Below are positions 38,401 to 46,215 of a DNA stretch of 64,000 bases, in pieces. The stretch covers positions 496,001 to 560,000 of the forward strand of contig CP060764.1 of NCBI GenBank assembly GCA_023205875.1, in the 5' to 3' direction. Source of the stretch: Chloropicon primus. Its lineage: Eukaryota; Chlorophyta; Chloropicophyceae; Chloropicales; Chloropicaceae. Made by a program: the position numbers and the translations under genes. The number at the start of each line of letters is the position of its first letter. Within the stretch, counting starts at the first letter, position 1. The notes beneath the pieces were generated by a model. That model ran no database searches. It worked only from the letters and a program-made list of their open reading frames with translations, and was not told the DNA's origin.

Positions 38401-38544
38401 CTCTTCGTCACTGTCGCTGCTCAGCACGATTTCTTCACCATCACTGCTCAACACCACAAACACCTCCCCCTCCTTCTTGACCTCCTTCCCCTTCCCCTCT
38501 TCGTCCTCGCGCCTCCGCTTCTCAGAACCGTCCCCCCTGAACAT
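35479..38544 (-). CDS. Rad5/HLTF-like SNF2 translocase with HIRAN and RING domains
   Basis: A 1021-residue intronless protein. A HIRAN domain lies at about 105-200 (YEGTVHLGEFFDLVRDPNNS, then YDRNAIMV). The SNF2 ATPase begins near 345 (Walker A ADDMGLGKTIQ; DEAH in VLDEAHIIRNRA). A C3HC4 RING is inserted near 755-805 (CCICFDVPPPES, then CKHTLCQVC, then CPLCRTSF). The C-terminal helicase half follows (QFVDYLDVIGSYL, then MDRIHRIGQTQPV). HIRAN + SNF2 + RING is the Rad5/HLTF/SHPRH-type layout of ubiquitin ligases that poly-ubiquitinate PCNA and remodel stalled forks in the nucleus. The N-terminus has an acidic SSDSDEEFE stretch. Confidence 0.93.
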   Translation of the reverse strand: MFRGDGSEKRRREDEEGKGKEVKKEGEVFVVLSSDGEEIVLSSDSDEEFEANYRKDANHIGGAPQQGLSGNGFPPLPVNPLAVPPVMGSPFGLFQAIEVDLEGSHRAENEVLYGILEEDVVGLRHYEGTVHLGEFFDLVRDPNNSYDRNAIMVNKMNGTRVGHVNRTSAAFMAPLMDEELPEECPPAATGCQNKVPNEEDIKEVLKKPPSHLRKVKKYRIEVSCECNPFNRFTFKGTFKIFGHPDHLESVKQHLSRYEKELRRLDVKRELPPSLVPYSSSSGASTSSARRPFSRGSYHSGVFYRRREERKPFSVEQLDEFFDSQLKKKEAVAAEELDFGCIKATLLEHQKEAVAWMYGRETKPDGGGLPPFYELRKEAGHQVFFNSITNSSDYHRPSNVRGGILADDMGLGKTIQVLCLMAMTRREAKNVERPTLVVCPLSVIHNWESQVAEHLHPGALRVLVYHGQGRNKAVKDIPCDYDLVITTYQTLGMEIVVKKGKRLPEEERVQKKSKLDWDCLIDIKWKRIVLDEAHIIRNRATRGFSAAALLEGETRWCLTGTPYVNKPGDIQSLCAFLKSSPLNHYPTWNRAIGDRLRYGGDPVALGKLRVLLSAICMRRTKDLLKDKLPPKTVEMEYIKLFEGERETYDILFDGAKILFESLLALDQGGTEVMKNYSHVLECLLRLRQACCYKYLIPEKRIAGARRVVEEYAKKVEEKNLTMQEIKELQEMLQGTIELEGEDAECCICFDVPPPESVRILAKCKHTLCQVCLEKLGQYVCPLCRTSFRHGDIKSLEKLEREERDLAQSKKLKETLSRVEKTGGDVKDEYSDSDAVPSCPAKIAALVKDMKEVLKENPTQKFVVFSQFVDYLDVIGSYLSCMIKGMELHFLTGKMSGQQRSFSINCFGNPDATSPACLLVSVRAGGVGINLTCSNRAYLMDLWWNAAVEDQAMDRIHRIGQTQPVKVVRFVARGSVERKILEMQEGKKILGKGALQKVNSDEVRKARLDVLKGFFEKEHREVE

Positions 38545-39022
38545 ACTGCCCTAGCGACCACCGTAACGCCTGCCTCGGAGCGGAGCTTCTTCTCTCCAAA
38601 CCATACGCTTCACCACCACCACCGTAACGTAATGCTGCTGATGATGAAGATGATGACGCTGCTGCTGCTGCTGATGTTGTTCTTGATATTGTTCTTGTTC
38701 AACTGACTGTTCGTTCGTTCGCCGCTTCGGAAGAGGCTTCCACGAGGCTTCGACGTGGACGACGCCCGCCCGCCGGACCCGGGGGGTCGACGCCAACGTC
38801 GTCGTCGAGTTCACTCCGTCCCTTCACCCGCCAGTCGCTGCCTCGCACTGATCGTGTTGGCGGGAGGGGGAACGAGGGGAGGAGGAAAGCGAGGAGAGAA
38901 ACAGCGAGGAGTGGAGGGCCAGAAGTGGAAGCAGGGAGGAGGGGGACTGAAAAGACGGAAGCGTTGTCTCTTGCTGTTTCCAAAGAGCCGTCGCTTGAAA
39001 AATTCGACGCTCTGGGGACAAC
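38545..39022. other. Divergent promoter region between the Rad5-like and 2OG genes
   Basis: A (TGATGA/CTGCTG)-rich stretch lies near 38637-38690. A reverse copy of the CTTTCGAAAG-type motif at 38977-39000 ends about 20 bases before the oxygenase start codon. No gene is seen. Confidence 0.5.
38977..39000 (-). promoter_or_regulatory. CTTTCGAAAG-type motif upstream of the 2OG oxygenase
   Basis: On the minus strand it reads TTTCAAGCGACGGCTCTTTG then GAAAC, ending about 23 bases from the ATG at 39023. Confidence 0.5.
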
Positions 39023-40039
39023 ATGGGGGACAGCAACAACTCGATGCCGATACCTGTGCTGGATCTGTCGGAGAGCGAGGAGGTGCAGCTCAGGGTTCTG
39101 CGCGAGGCTTGCTCGACGACGGGGTTCTTTTACCTGACGGGACACGGGGTGCCACGGGAACTGATCCGCCGTGTGTTCGGAGGGGCGGCCAAGTTCTTTC
39201 AGTGCGCGGCGGAGAGGAAGGACGAGTTCAAGGCCGGTCCTGGTGAGCATCCTTTAGGTTACCAGTCTGCGGTGCTGGAGAACATCAAGCTGGACCCGGA
39301 GACCCAGGAGCACCCGGATCAGCGCGAGCAGCTCAAGTTCGCCAGGAGGAACTACGTGAGGGACTACAACGCCTTCATTGAGGGCGCGGGGGGCTTGGCC
39401 TCCGCTTCGGAGAGGGAGGACGACCGCAGGATCGTGTGGCTGGCCAAGGCCCTGACGGAGGAGGAGGAGGAGTGGCGGTCCCAAGTGAACTCGTACTTTG
39501 AGAGAGTGAGCTCCCTGGGCCACGGGCTCCTGAAGCTTCTTGCGAAATCCTTGGGGCTCGAGGAGACTCACTTTTCTCCCTTCTTCAAGCGGCCGCTTGA
39601 GCTCATGAATCTCAACTACTACCACGCGCAGAAAGCTCGTTTAGGCTGTGGGAGCCACACCGACTACGGAATGCTGACGCTGCTGATCACCGACGAAGTT
39701 CCGGGACTCCAGGTCTGCAAAGACAAGAGCAAGCCCGCGCCAGAGCGGGAGTACGTCGACGTCAAGGCTCCTCCCGGCCATTCGCACTTCGTGATCAACG
39801 TGGGAGACATGCTGGAGCGGTGGACCTGCGGGGAGTTCGTATCCAACCTCCACAGGGTTGAGAATGTCACGGGAAAGGAAAGGTTCTCGATTGCGTTCTT
39901 CTTCGAGCCAGATGTGGACGCCCTCATCTCTCCGATCGATCGGAGCTCGGGCAGCGTTCCCGCCTCCGATCCCTTACCCCCCGTCGTCTACGGCGATTGG
40001 CTCAAAGAAAAGTACAACAAGACGGGCGAAGTGATCTAG
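39023..40039 (+). CDS. 2-oxoglutarate/Fe(II)-dependent dioxygenase of the isopenicillin-N-synthase-like family
   Basis: A 338-residue intronless protein. The N-terminal DIOX_N half is seen as IPVLDLSESEEVQLRVLREA, then TGFFYLTGHGVP. The catalytic jelly roll has the iron ligands His and Asp in GSHTDYGMLTLL, the second His in NLHRVENVTG and the 2-oxoglutarate Arg in KERFSIAFF. Plant and algal members hydroxylate or desaturate small molecules such as flavonoids, hormones and amino acids. The substrate cannot be read from sequence. No targeting peptide is evident. Confidence 0.93.
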   Translation: MGDSNNSMPIPVLDLSESEEVQLRVLREACSTTGFFYLTGHGVPRELIRRVFGGAAKFFQCAAERKDEFKAGPGEHPLGYQSAVLENIKLDPETQEHPDQREQLKFARRNYVRDYNAFIEGAGGLASASEREDDRRIVWLAKALTEEEEEWRSQVNSYFERVSSLGHGLLKLLAKSLGLEETHFSPFFKRPLELMNLNYYHAQKARLGCGSHTDYGMLTLLITDEVPGLQVCKDKSKPAPEREYVDVKAPPGHSHFVINVGDMLERWTCGEFVSNLHRVENVTGKERFSIAFFFEPDVDALISPIDRSSGSVPASDPLPPVVYGDWLKEKYNKTGEVI

Positions 40040-40117
40040 GGGCAAAACCTTTATAATTTTATTGTACTTACTATTGCACAACTCGGAGTGGAGCGGCGTT
40101 CCTCCACCATCGACCCT

Positions 40118-40996
40118 TCACCACGGGATCTTCTGCCCATCCCAGGCGAAAAACGAGCCGTTATCCTGCTCACGCAGCGAATCGATGACCTCCAGCATCC
40201 TTCGAACGCCGAATTCCTTGGTGAAGAGCTTCCCCTCGGGCACGTTGCGCTGGAAGGGCTTGCTCAAGTCCGTGTCATTCGTGCCAGGGTGGAGCGCGAC
40301 TGCGGCAACTCGTGGATTCTTCCTTGCGAATTCGAGGGACATGGTCTTCGTCAGCTGGTTCAGGGCCGACTTGCTGGACCGGTAGCTGTACCACCCGCCC
40401 AGCCCGTTGTCCTCGATCGAACCCACCCTGGCGCTGATGTTCACCATCGTCGGCAGGACTCTCCCGTCGGCCTTGGCGCTCTCCTGGAGCAGGGGCCAGA
40501 AGGCTCTGCACACGAGGGCGGGGCCGATGGCATTCGTCTGGAAGCTCAAGAGCAGCTGGTCGTAGTTGACGCGGTCCAGAGAGGTCTCTGGCATCATCTT
40601 CCCTGGAATATGGAGCACGCCCGAGACGTTAAGCAGGAGATCGACCTTTGCGCTGAAGTTTTCCCGCACCAGCTTCGCGGCCTCCTCGATCGTGGCAGGC
40701 TTGGTCAGATCGATGGGCGCTGTGTACAAGCGGTCGCGACCGTACTTGTCCTGCAGCTCCAGCAGGCTCTGCGCGGTCTCCGGGGACCTGCAAGTCGCTA
40801 TGACCCTGCTGTCCCCCTGCCTCCCCAGCAGCTGCGAGACGAACTCCAGGCCCAGCCCCCTGGACGCTCCTTGAACCAAGGCGACCTTGCGCACCTCGCC
40901 TTGCGCTGCCGCGTGGTGGTTGGAGCACCGCACTTGAATACTCCCAAGGGAGCTTCGGACCCTCCTTCCCGAGACCTTGGCGATCAAGCAGTTCAT
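40118..40996 (-). CDS. Short-chain dehydrogenase/reductase
   Basis: A 292-residue intronless protein starting at the first ATG (40996, MNCLIAKVSGRR). A basic leader of about 40 residues could be an organelle-targeting peptide. The Rossmann start is KVALVQGASRGLGLEFVSQL (GxxxGxG) near residue 38. The catalytic set follows: NVSGVL, Ser in MVNISARVGS, and the Tyr-x-x-x-Lys in YSYRSSKSALN. The pattern fits classical SDRs of the C-factor or sniffer carbonyl-reductase type, which are NADPH-dependent. The substrate is unknown. It is convergent with the oxygenase gene. Confidence 0.9.
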   Translation of the reverse strand: MNCLIAKVSGRRVRSSLGSIQVRCSNHHAAAQGEVRKVALVQGASRGLGLEFVSQLLGRQGDSRVIATCRSPETAQSLLELQDKYGRDRLYTAPIDLTKPATIEEAAKLVRENFSAKVDLLLNVSGVLHIPGKMMPETSLDRVNYDQLLLSFQTNAIGPALVCRAFWPLLQESAKADGRVLPTMVNISARVGSIEDNGLGGWYSYRSSKSALNQLTKTMSLEFARKNPRVAAVALHPGTNDTDLSKPFQRNVPEGKLFTKEFGVRRMLEVIDSLREQDNGSFFAWDGQKIPW

Positions 40997-41294
40997 CCAA
41001 GCTCTGCCCACGAGTCGAAAGCAGATCCAAAGATCCAGTAGTTCCCTCCTGCGCCCGGCCGAGTAACAGAACGAATCCCGAAGACGCACTTGAGTTGTGT
41101 TGCGGTTCCCCCCCCCCCTCTCTCTCTCCCTCCTCCTCTCTTATCCGTCTGTCGTTTGTGGCTGAGGAGAGAGAGGGGAACGATAGAGACGCGCTGGCTT
41201 GTTCCCAGGCTCCCAGTGAGGCCAAGGCCAAGCCCAAGGCAGGGAGGAGGAGGAGAGGAGAGGAGAGTCAAGAGAATTCTTGCACCTCCCGGCC

Positions 41295-42725
41295 ATGGGT
41301 AGCGCTTGGTGGAGGCAGCGGGCAGTGGACGTCGTGGAGGCGCTGCGGGAGAAGCGGGTGACGCCTTTGGAGCTCGTGAGATCGGCGAGGAGGAGGATCG
41401 AGGAGGTGGAAGGGAAAATCAATGCCGTGCCAACGACCTGCTTCGAGAGGGCGGAGCGGAGAGCTCGGGAGATGGATCATCCCGCGAGCCCTCCCAGAGG
41501 ATATCTGTATGGCCTTCCGGTGCTGATCAAGGACACTCTCGCGGTGAGTGGCGTGCGCTTCACGAGGGGCTCCCTCGTTCACGAGCACGACGTGGCCGAC
41601 CACGACGACCCCGTCGTCAGTGTCCTGGAGGCCAAGGGCGCGATCATCATGGGGAAGACGAACACTCCCGAGTATGGCCTTGGCTCGAACACCTACAACG
41701 ACGTGTTCGGAGAAACGCTGAACCCTTTCGACATCAGACTGACCTGCGGAGGTAGCTCCGGCGGAGCGGCGAGCGCTCTCGCTGCAGGGGAGGCTTGGAT
41801 TGCGATCGGGACGGACCTCGGGGGATCTCTGCGCATTCCCGCCAGCTTTTGCGGCGTGGTCGGACTCAGGCCCACGCCGGGGGTCGTTCCCAACGCCGGT
41901 TCGAGGACAGCGGCGGAGGACAATCTTCACGCAGTCGTGGGTCCAATGGCTCGGAACGTGACCGACCTCGCGCTGCTGATGGACGCTATCTCAGAGAAGC
42001 ACCCCGAAGACGGCAACTCGGTGGGCGCCGGGGACGGGGAGAGCTATGTCGACCGCCTGAAGGCGTACCGGGAGAACCTCCCGACCACCATCGCCTGGAG
42101 CTCTGACCTGGGGGGGAGCGTCCCAATGCAGGGGGAAGTGGCGAGGATTTGCGAGCGGGCGGCGAAGGAGCTGGCTCGAATCGTGGGCGCCGCATTCGTG
42201 GACGAGGCTTGCATGGACCTTTCCAAGGGAAGAGAGACCTTCCACGTTCTGAGGGCGGAGATGTTCAAGGACAAGGGGGCGCTCCTGCACCACGAGGACG
42301 TCGTCAAGCCGGAGCTCATTTGGCAGGTGAACCAGGGCTTGAGCCTGAAGGACTCGGACTTGGACAGGGCGAGGGAAAGCCACAAGAAACTGCTGGAGAG
42401 CACGCTGGATTTCTTCCAGAGCCACGACCTGCTGTGCTCGCCCTGCACGATGGTCCCGCCCTTCGACGTCAAGACGAGGTGGCTGAGGGAGTGCGAGGGC
42501 TGGGAGCTCGAAACGTACATCGATTGGCTCCTCCCGACGTCCGTCCTCTCCCTGACCAATTGTCCGTCCATCTCCTTGCCATGCGGATTCACCGAGGCCG
42601 GCCTTCCGGTCGGGCTTCAACTCACAGCCCCAGCCTCGAAGGAGGCCGAGCTGATGTGCGCCGCTTACGCGTACGAGCGGGCCAATGGCCACCACGAGGT
42701 CGTCCCGATCGACCCGCGGCCGTAA
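41295..42725 (+). CDS. Amidase-signature family hydrolase
   Basis: A 476-residue intronless protein. The Ser-cisSer-Lys triad of amidase-signature enzymes is visible: Lys in LPVLIKDTLAVSG, then the Gly/Ser-rich signature CGGSSGGAASALAAGEA and TDLGGSLRIPASFCGVVGLR, which supply cisSer and the nucleophile Ser. The family includes fatty acid amide hydrolases, acetamidases and GatA. The sequence lacks features that would mark it as GatA, so I call only the family. The start at 41295 is the first ATG. The 300-base gap to the divergent SDR gene holds a CT-rich run and likely promoters. Confidence 0.92.
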   Translation: MGSAWWRQRAVDVVEALREKRVTPLELVRSARRRIEEVEGKINAVPTTCFERAERRAREMDHPASPPRGYLYGLPVLIKDTLAVSGVRFTRGSLVHEHDVADHDDPVVSVLEAKGAIIMGKTNTPEYGLGSNTYNDVFGETLNPFDIRLTCGGSSGGAASALAAGEAWIAIGTDLGGSLRIPASFCGVVGLRPTPGVVPNAGSRTAAEDNLHAVVGPMARNVTDLALLMDAISEKHPEDGNSVGAGDGESYVDRLKAYRENLPTTIAWSSDLGGSVPMQGEVARICERAAKELARIVGAAFVDEACMDLSKGRETFHVLRAEMFKDKGALLHHEDVVKPELIWQVNQGLSLKDSDLDRARESHKKLLESTLDFFQSHDLLCSPCTMVPPFDVKTRWLRECEGWELETYIDWLLPTSVLSLTNCPSISLPCGFTEAGLPVGLQLTAPASKEAELMCAAYAYERANGHHEVVPIDPRP

Positions 42726-43104
42726 CACGTAATGCGACGTAATGCGACCCAAGATGGCGTCATATCCCATCATCCCCCAGCCTCTCCTCTCCATCCCACC
42801 CAATCGTATGCGAACAACAGCCTGTGTTGTGCGTTGTGTTGATCCCGCCGGCAGTGGGTCCCGCGGTCTAGCAACGCCATGTCTCCATCCCTCAAGGGCA
42901 TCCCATTCAGAGAATCTTCACGAGGATCTCTCTCCCGCCGGCAGTGGGTCCCACGGTCTCGCCCCCTTGTCTCCATCAAGGGGATCTCTCAAAGAATCTC
43001 AGAGGATCTCTGATGACTGAGGTGGAAGACCAGAGACCAGACGAGAGGAGCGACAGACGAGAGTGACTCTGGTCTCGCACGGACGAGGGAGGGAGAGAGA
43101 GAGG
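42726..43104. other. Intergenic region with an 85-90 bp direct repeat
   Basis: A short duplicated CGTAATGCGA lies just after the amidase stop, then two copies of a longer unit (see repeat entry). The rest is GA-rich leader of the SPX gene. Confidence 0.6.
42844..43012. repeat. Two tandem copies of an about 89-bp unit
   Basis: CCCGCCGGCAGTGGGTCCC begins at 42844 and again at 42933. Each copy is followed by CGGTCT, TGTCTCCATC and an AGAATCT...GAGGATCTCT tail. The copies are imperfect, so the duplication is not brand new. I did not notice the unit elsewhere in the window. Confidence 0.75.
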
Positions 43105-44433
43105 ATGAAGTTCGGGAAGCAGCTAGGAAAGGGTGCCATCCGCAGGTGGGTGGCGTTTTACATCAACTACAACTTGGTCAAAACCACGCTCGGCGGCGAG
43201 GGGGAGAGTAACGCTCGGGCAGAAAACGCCTCCCAGCAGGAGCAGCAGCTGAGGGGACCTCGGAGTGTTTCGGATTCCTTCGCCGCGGCGCTTCAGTCGG
43301 AGGTTCACAGGTGCTCGTCCTTCTTCGTCGAGAAGGTCGAGGAGCTCGAGGCCCTCGTGAAGAGGGGGGAGGGCACGGAGTCGACGGACGAGCAACTCGC
43401 GGAAGCTTGCCTCGAAGTTCTCGAGCTCAGGAGGTTTGCTTTTCTGAACTGCATGGCTATCGTGAAAGTCGTGAAGAAGAGGAACAAGGTCCTGCGTGAC
43501 GCCATAGCGAGCGGGAAGGTCGAGGAGATCTCCGCCCTCTCCGTTCTCATGCACCAGAGCTTCTTCTCGTGTCCTCGGTTTGGGGCGCTCGTAGGGACCG
43601 CCGAGTCGGTTTTCCTGGGCCTCTCGGAGGCGAAAACGGGGGAGGAGGGGGCGGCCTCGAGCTGGACCAGCCACGGGCCAATCAGGCGGACGAGGGCGCT
43701 GGGGAGGCTGACGGTGGTGCTGGACCTCGACCAGACTATGATCCTTTGCCTGGCTCAGTCCAAAATCCTCAGCTTGTCGAGATCGAGAGAGGCTGAAGAG
43801 AATGTCAAGAGCCTCCAATTTTGGAACGTTCAGATGGAGCACGTCCGGTACCCTGTGAAGGTGTTCATTAGGCCCGGGCTGAGGGAATTCTTGCGGGGCC
43901 TGGCTTCGATGAACGTCGACGTCATTGTGTTCACGGCCGGTATCGAGGCTTACGCTCGTCCGATCCTCGACAAAATCGAGGCCTTTGCATCCATCAAGTT
44001 CCTTCGGAGGTTGTACCGCAACTCGACGACGAGGACCGAGCAGTACAACACCGTGAAGGACCTGAGCACCCTGGATCTCGATCTCGCGAGGACGGTGCTG
44101 CTGGATGACAACCCCATGAGTTTCAGCCTTCAGCCCAACAACGGCGTTCCGGTGATGCCTTTTTCCCCGCTGGTGAGCGAGCAAGAAGGTTATCTGGTCC
44201 AGCTACTTCCGGTCCTCGAGGCCTGCGAGAGGGAGCCTGACGTCCGACCTTTCCTCAGGCAAAAGTACAAGATGCACGGTTGGTTCACCCAGCTCGGCGT
44301 CCATTGCCCGGAGGAGGAGCAGGGAGAAAGGCCAGGTCTGCAGAGCTTGGTTCGCGACTTTGCCCAGCAAATTCCGGTGCATCACGGCACCACGAGCATG
44401 CCGCCATCGCCGCGGCGACTAAGGATGGCTTGA
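43105..44433 (+). CDS. SPX domain fused to an FCP/SCP-type HAD phosphatase
   Basis: A 442-residue intronless protein. It opens with a standard SPX start, MKFGKQLGKGAIRRWVAFYI followed by NYNLVK. The last SPX helix is at about 122-144 (NCMAIVKVVKKRNKVLRD), with the Lys cluster that binds inositol pyrophosphates in known SPX domains. From about 203 comes a CTD-phosphatase-like HAD domain: LTVVLDLDQTMI (catalytic DxDxT), FIRPGLREFLRGL, VIVFTAGIEAYA, and YNTVKDLSTL then VLLDDNPMSFSLQPNNG. The enzyme would be a phosphoprotein phosphatase controlled by phosphate status. That control is inferred from the domains. I do not recall this pairing among known SPX proteins. TGTAA lies three bases after the stop codon. 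Confidence 0.92.
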   Translation: MKFGKQLGKGAIRRWVAFYINYNLVKTTLGGEGESNARAENASQQEQQLRGPRSVSDSFAAALQSEVHRCSSFFVEKVEELEALVKRGEGTESTDEQLAEACLEVLELRRFAFLNCMAIVKVVKKRNKVLRDAIASGKVEEISALSVLMHQSFFSCPRFGALVGTAESVFLGLSEAKTGEEGAASSWTSHGPIRRTRALGRLTVVLDLDQTMILCLAQSKILSLSRSREAEENVKSLQFWNVQMEHVRYPVKVFIRPGLREFLRGLASMNVDVIVFTAGIEAYARPILDKIEAFASIKFLRRLYRNSTTRTEQYNTVKDLSTLDLDLARTVLLDDNPMSFSLQPNNGVPVMPFSPLVSEQEGYLVQLLPVLEACEREPDVRPFLRQKYKMHGWFTQLGVHCPEEEQGERPGLQSLVRDFAQQIPVHHGTTSMPPSPRRLRMA

Positions 44434-44435
44434 CT

Positions 44436-44440
44436 TGTAA
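44436..44440 (+). terminator. TGTAA poly(A) signal of the SPX-phosphatase gene
   Basis: TGTAA lies only three bases after the stop codon, implying a very short 3' UTR. Confidence 0.5.
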
Positions 44441-44577
44441 TTCTATTATTCTTTAAAAGCGTTTCGTTTCTTTAAAAGGGAAAAAAATCACACTACACGC
44501 GCTACGAACTTCTTGAACTTCTTGAACACACACTACTCTCTCTCTCTGTTGTGCCTTGCCTCTTGCTTCTTGGAACC

Positions 44578-45177
44578 TCAAGCGAGGATCTCCCTTCTGC
44601 TGTCCTTGTAGAGGGCGCTGCTGGAGAACCCGAAGAACTCGTCTACGAACTTCTTCTTCGCCTCCTCGTTCGGCATGCCCTTGACGACATTCCAAGAGTC
44701 CCAAACGAACCTGCCGTGAAAGTCGATGTTGCCGTTGTCGGCAAACATGGGGCAGTCCTCGGTCAAGTCACCCTCGAGGGCCTGCTTCATCAGGCCGAAG
44801 AGCTTGTAGTACATATCAGCCTTCCTCGTGGCACCGCCAGGCATCTTCACGATGCGCCACTTGAGCTTCAAGTACGTGTCGCAGAGCTGCTTGAACTTCA
44901 TGTCACTCTCGACGAACTTCTTCAGCTTCTCGGAGTCATCCCCAGCAGACTGGAAGAGGGACTTCCTGCTGTCAGCGTCTGCCTTGAGCAGAGCTCTCTT
45001 CAGCTTCCTCTTGCTGGCCCTGAGCGTCTGTCTCTCTGGGCTTGGGACGTTCTCGAGGAAGCTCGCGCTCTTCACCGCTTCGATGAGCTTCGAAACGTCG
45101 TCACCAGCATCAAGCAGACGCTTCATGGCAGATGCTGCATCGTTGTAGTACTCATTGTAGTTCGTGCGGTCAGGCAT
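44578..45177 (-). CDS. Acyl-CoA-binding-like protein with an N-terminal helical extension
   Basis: A 199-residue intronless protein. The C-terminal 95 residues resemble acyl-CoA-binding proteins: ADMYYKLFGLMKQALEGD matches the usual LYgLYKQAtxGD, and RFVWDSWNVVKGMPNEEAKK matches the KWdAWxxlkGmsxeeA helix. The N-terminal 100 residues are charged and helical (RQTLRASKRKLKRALLKADA), with no recognised fold. ACBPs bind long-chain acyl-CoA and move it within the cell. The extension may add a protein or membrane contact. The spacing in the binding loop differs from typical ACBPs, so ligand binding is not certain. Confidence 0.75.
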   Translation of the reverse strand: MPDRTNYNEYYNDAASAMKRLLDAGDDVSKLIEAVKSASFLENVPSPERQTLRASKRKLKRALLKADADSRKSLFQSAGDDSEKLKKFVESDMKFKQLCDTYLKLKWRIVKMPGGATRKADMYYKLFGLMKQALEGDLTEDCPMFADNGNIDFHGRFVWDSWNVVKGMPNEEAKKKFVDEFFGFSSSALYKDSRREILA

Positions 45178-45850
45178 CCTTCCTTCCTTCCTTCCTTCTT
45201 TCTTCCCTGCTCTTCCCCGATTGCTTTGCTCAGCAGCTTTGTGTGGCTTGACTCAATCCCTTGGCTTGGTCGAACGGGTCTCGCCTTCAACTGATACGCC
45301 CCCCCCGCAGGGGGGGCACAGGGCGGACCAGCTGAAGACGAAACGTCACATCGATGCCAACGTCCTCTTACCTGTAGCAAAAAACCTGCGAGCTGAAGAT
45401 ATGATTCCAACGGCAGTCAATAGTCCATCTGCCTGACTGTCCTCGTCAGCCCGACGAGACGGCGTTCCAGCGACGGCGTTCCAGACGCGTGGCCCACGCC
45501 TGGTTGAAATAAAAACGCTCGGTGATGACTAGGAAGGCCGAGGACTCTGTTCCACCGTTGCTTGCCTCGAACAAACACGTGGTCCCTCAAAAAAACCGAA
45601 GCAAAAAAAACGCTCGGAAGGGGTCTTGCCTGCAAGGAGACAAAGTACGAGGCTTCCGCACCCCAGCGAGGGTCCGAGCGAGCGAGGGATCAAGCAAGTG
45701 ACTCATGCCACCTCTGGCCCGTCTCCGTGATGCCACAACCCTCTCCTCTCCTCTCCTGTGCCCAGCGCAACCCCCTCCCTCTGAATTTTGATTCCCCTGA
45801 CGCTCTCCTCTCCTGCTGTGCCCCTCCCTCCCCCACGATGACGCCACTCC

Positions 45851-45875
45851 TTTCGAGCGACGGCTCTTTCGAAAG
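45851..45875 (+). promoter_or_regulatory. CTTTCGAAAG-type motif, best copy
   Basis: Reads TTTCGAGCGACGGCTCTTTC then GAAAG, about 340 bases upstream of the IQ/WW start codon. Confidence 0.55.
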
Positions 45876-46030
45876 CGCGCGACGAGGAGCTTCCACCGGC
45901 CCACTCCACCTCTTCCCACCTCCTCGTCCTCCTCCTCGTCGCCTCCCTCGTCGCTCGCCTCCCTCCCCTCGTTCTCCTTTCAAACTGAAAACGACAGAGA
46001 GAGAGAGAGAGAGCAAGAGCAAGCCAGAGC

Positions 46031-46037
46031 CCTCGTC

Positions 46038-46077
<40 letters not shown>

Positions 46078-46103
46078 TGGTCGTGGTCGTGGTCGTGGTC
46101 GTC
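46031..46103. repeat. (TCCTCG)n and (TGGTCG)n hexamer array
   Basis: Tandem hexamers that change from TCCTCG to TGGTCG along the array, about 110 bases upstream of the IQ/WW start codon, probably in its leader. Confidence 0.85.
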
Positions 46104-46215
46104 GCGTTTTGCTGCGGGATGCCGGCGCGCGCAGGAGTGTGCCTCGTCGTTGTTGTTGTTGTGGACGAGAAGGAATAGGATTCCTGTTAGATTCAGAGGA
46201 TAGGAGCAGGACTTG

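Larger units (their letters stand above)
45178..46215. other. Divergent intergenic region between the ACBP-like and IQ/WW genes
   Basis: About 1 kb with no gene. It holds a CCCCCCCCGCAGGGGGGGC palindrome at about 45301-45319, a forward CTTTCGAAAG-type motif at 45851-45875, a (GA)n run near 45995-46014 and a (TCCTCG)n/(TGGTCG)n array at 46031-46103. Confidence 0.55.
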
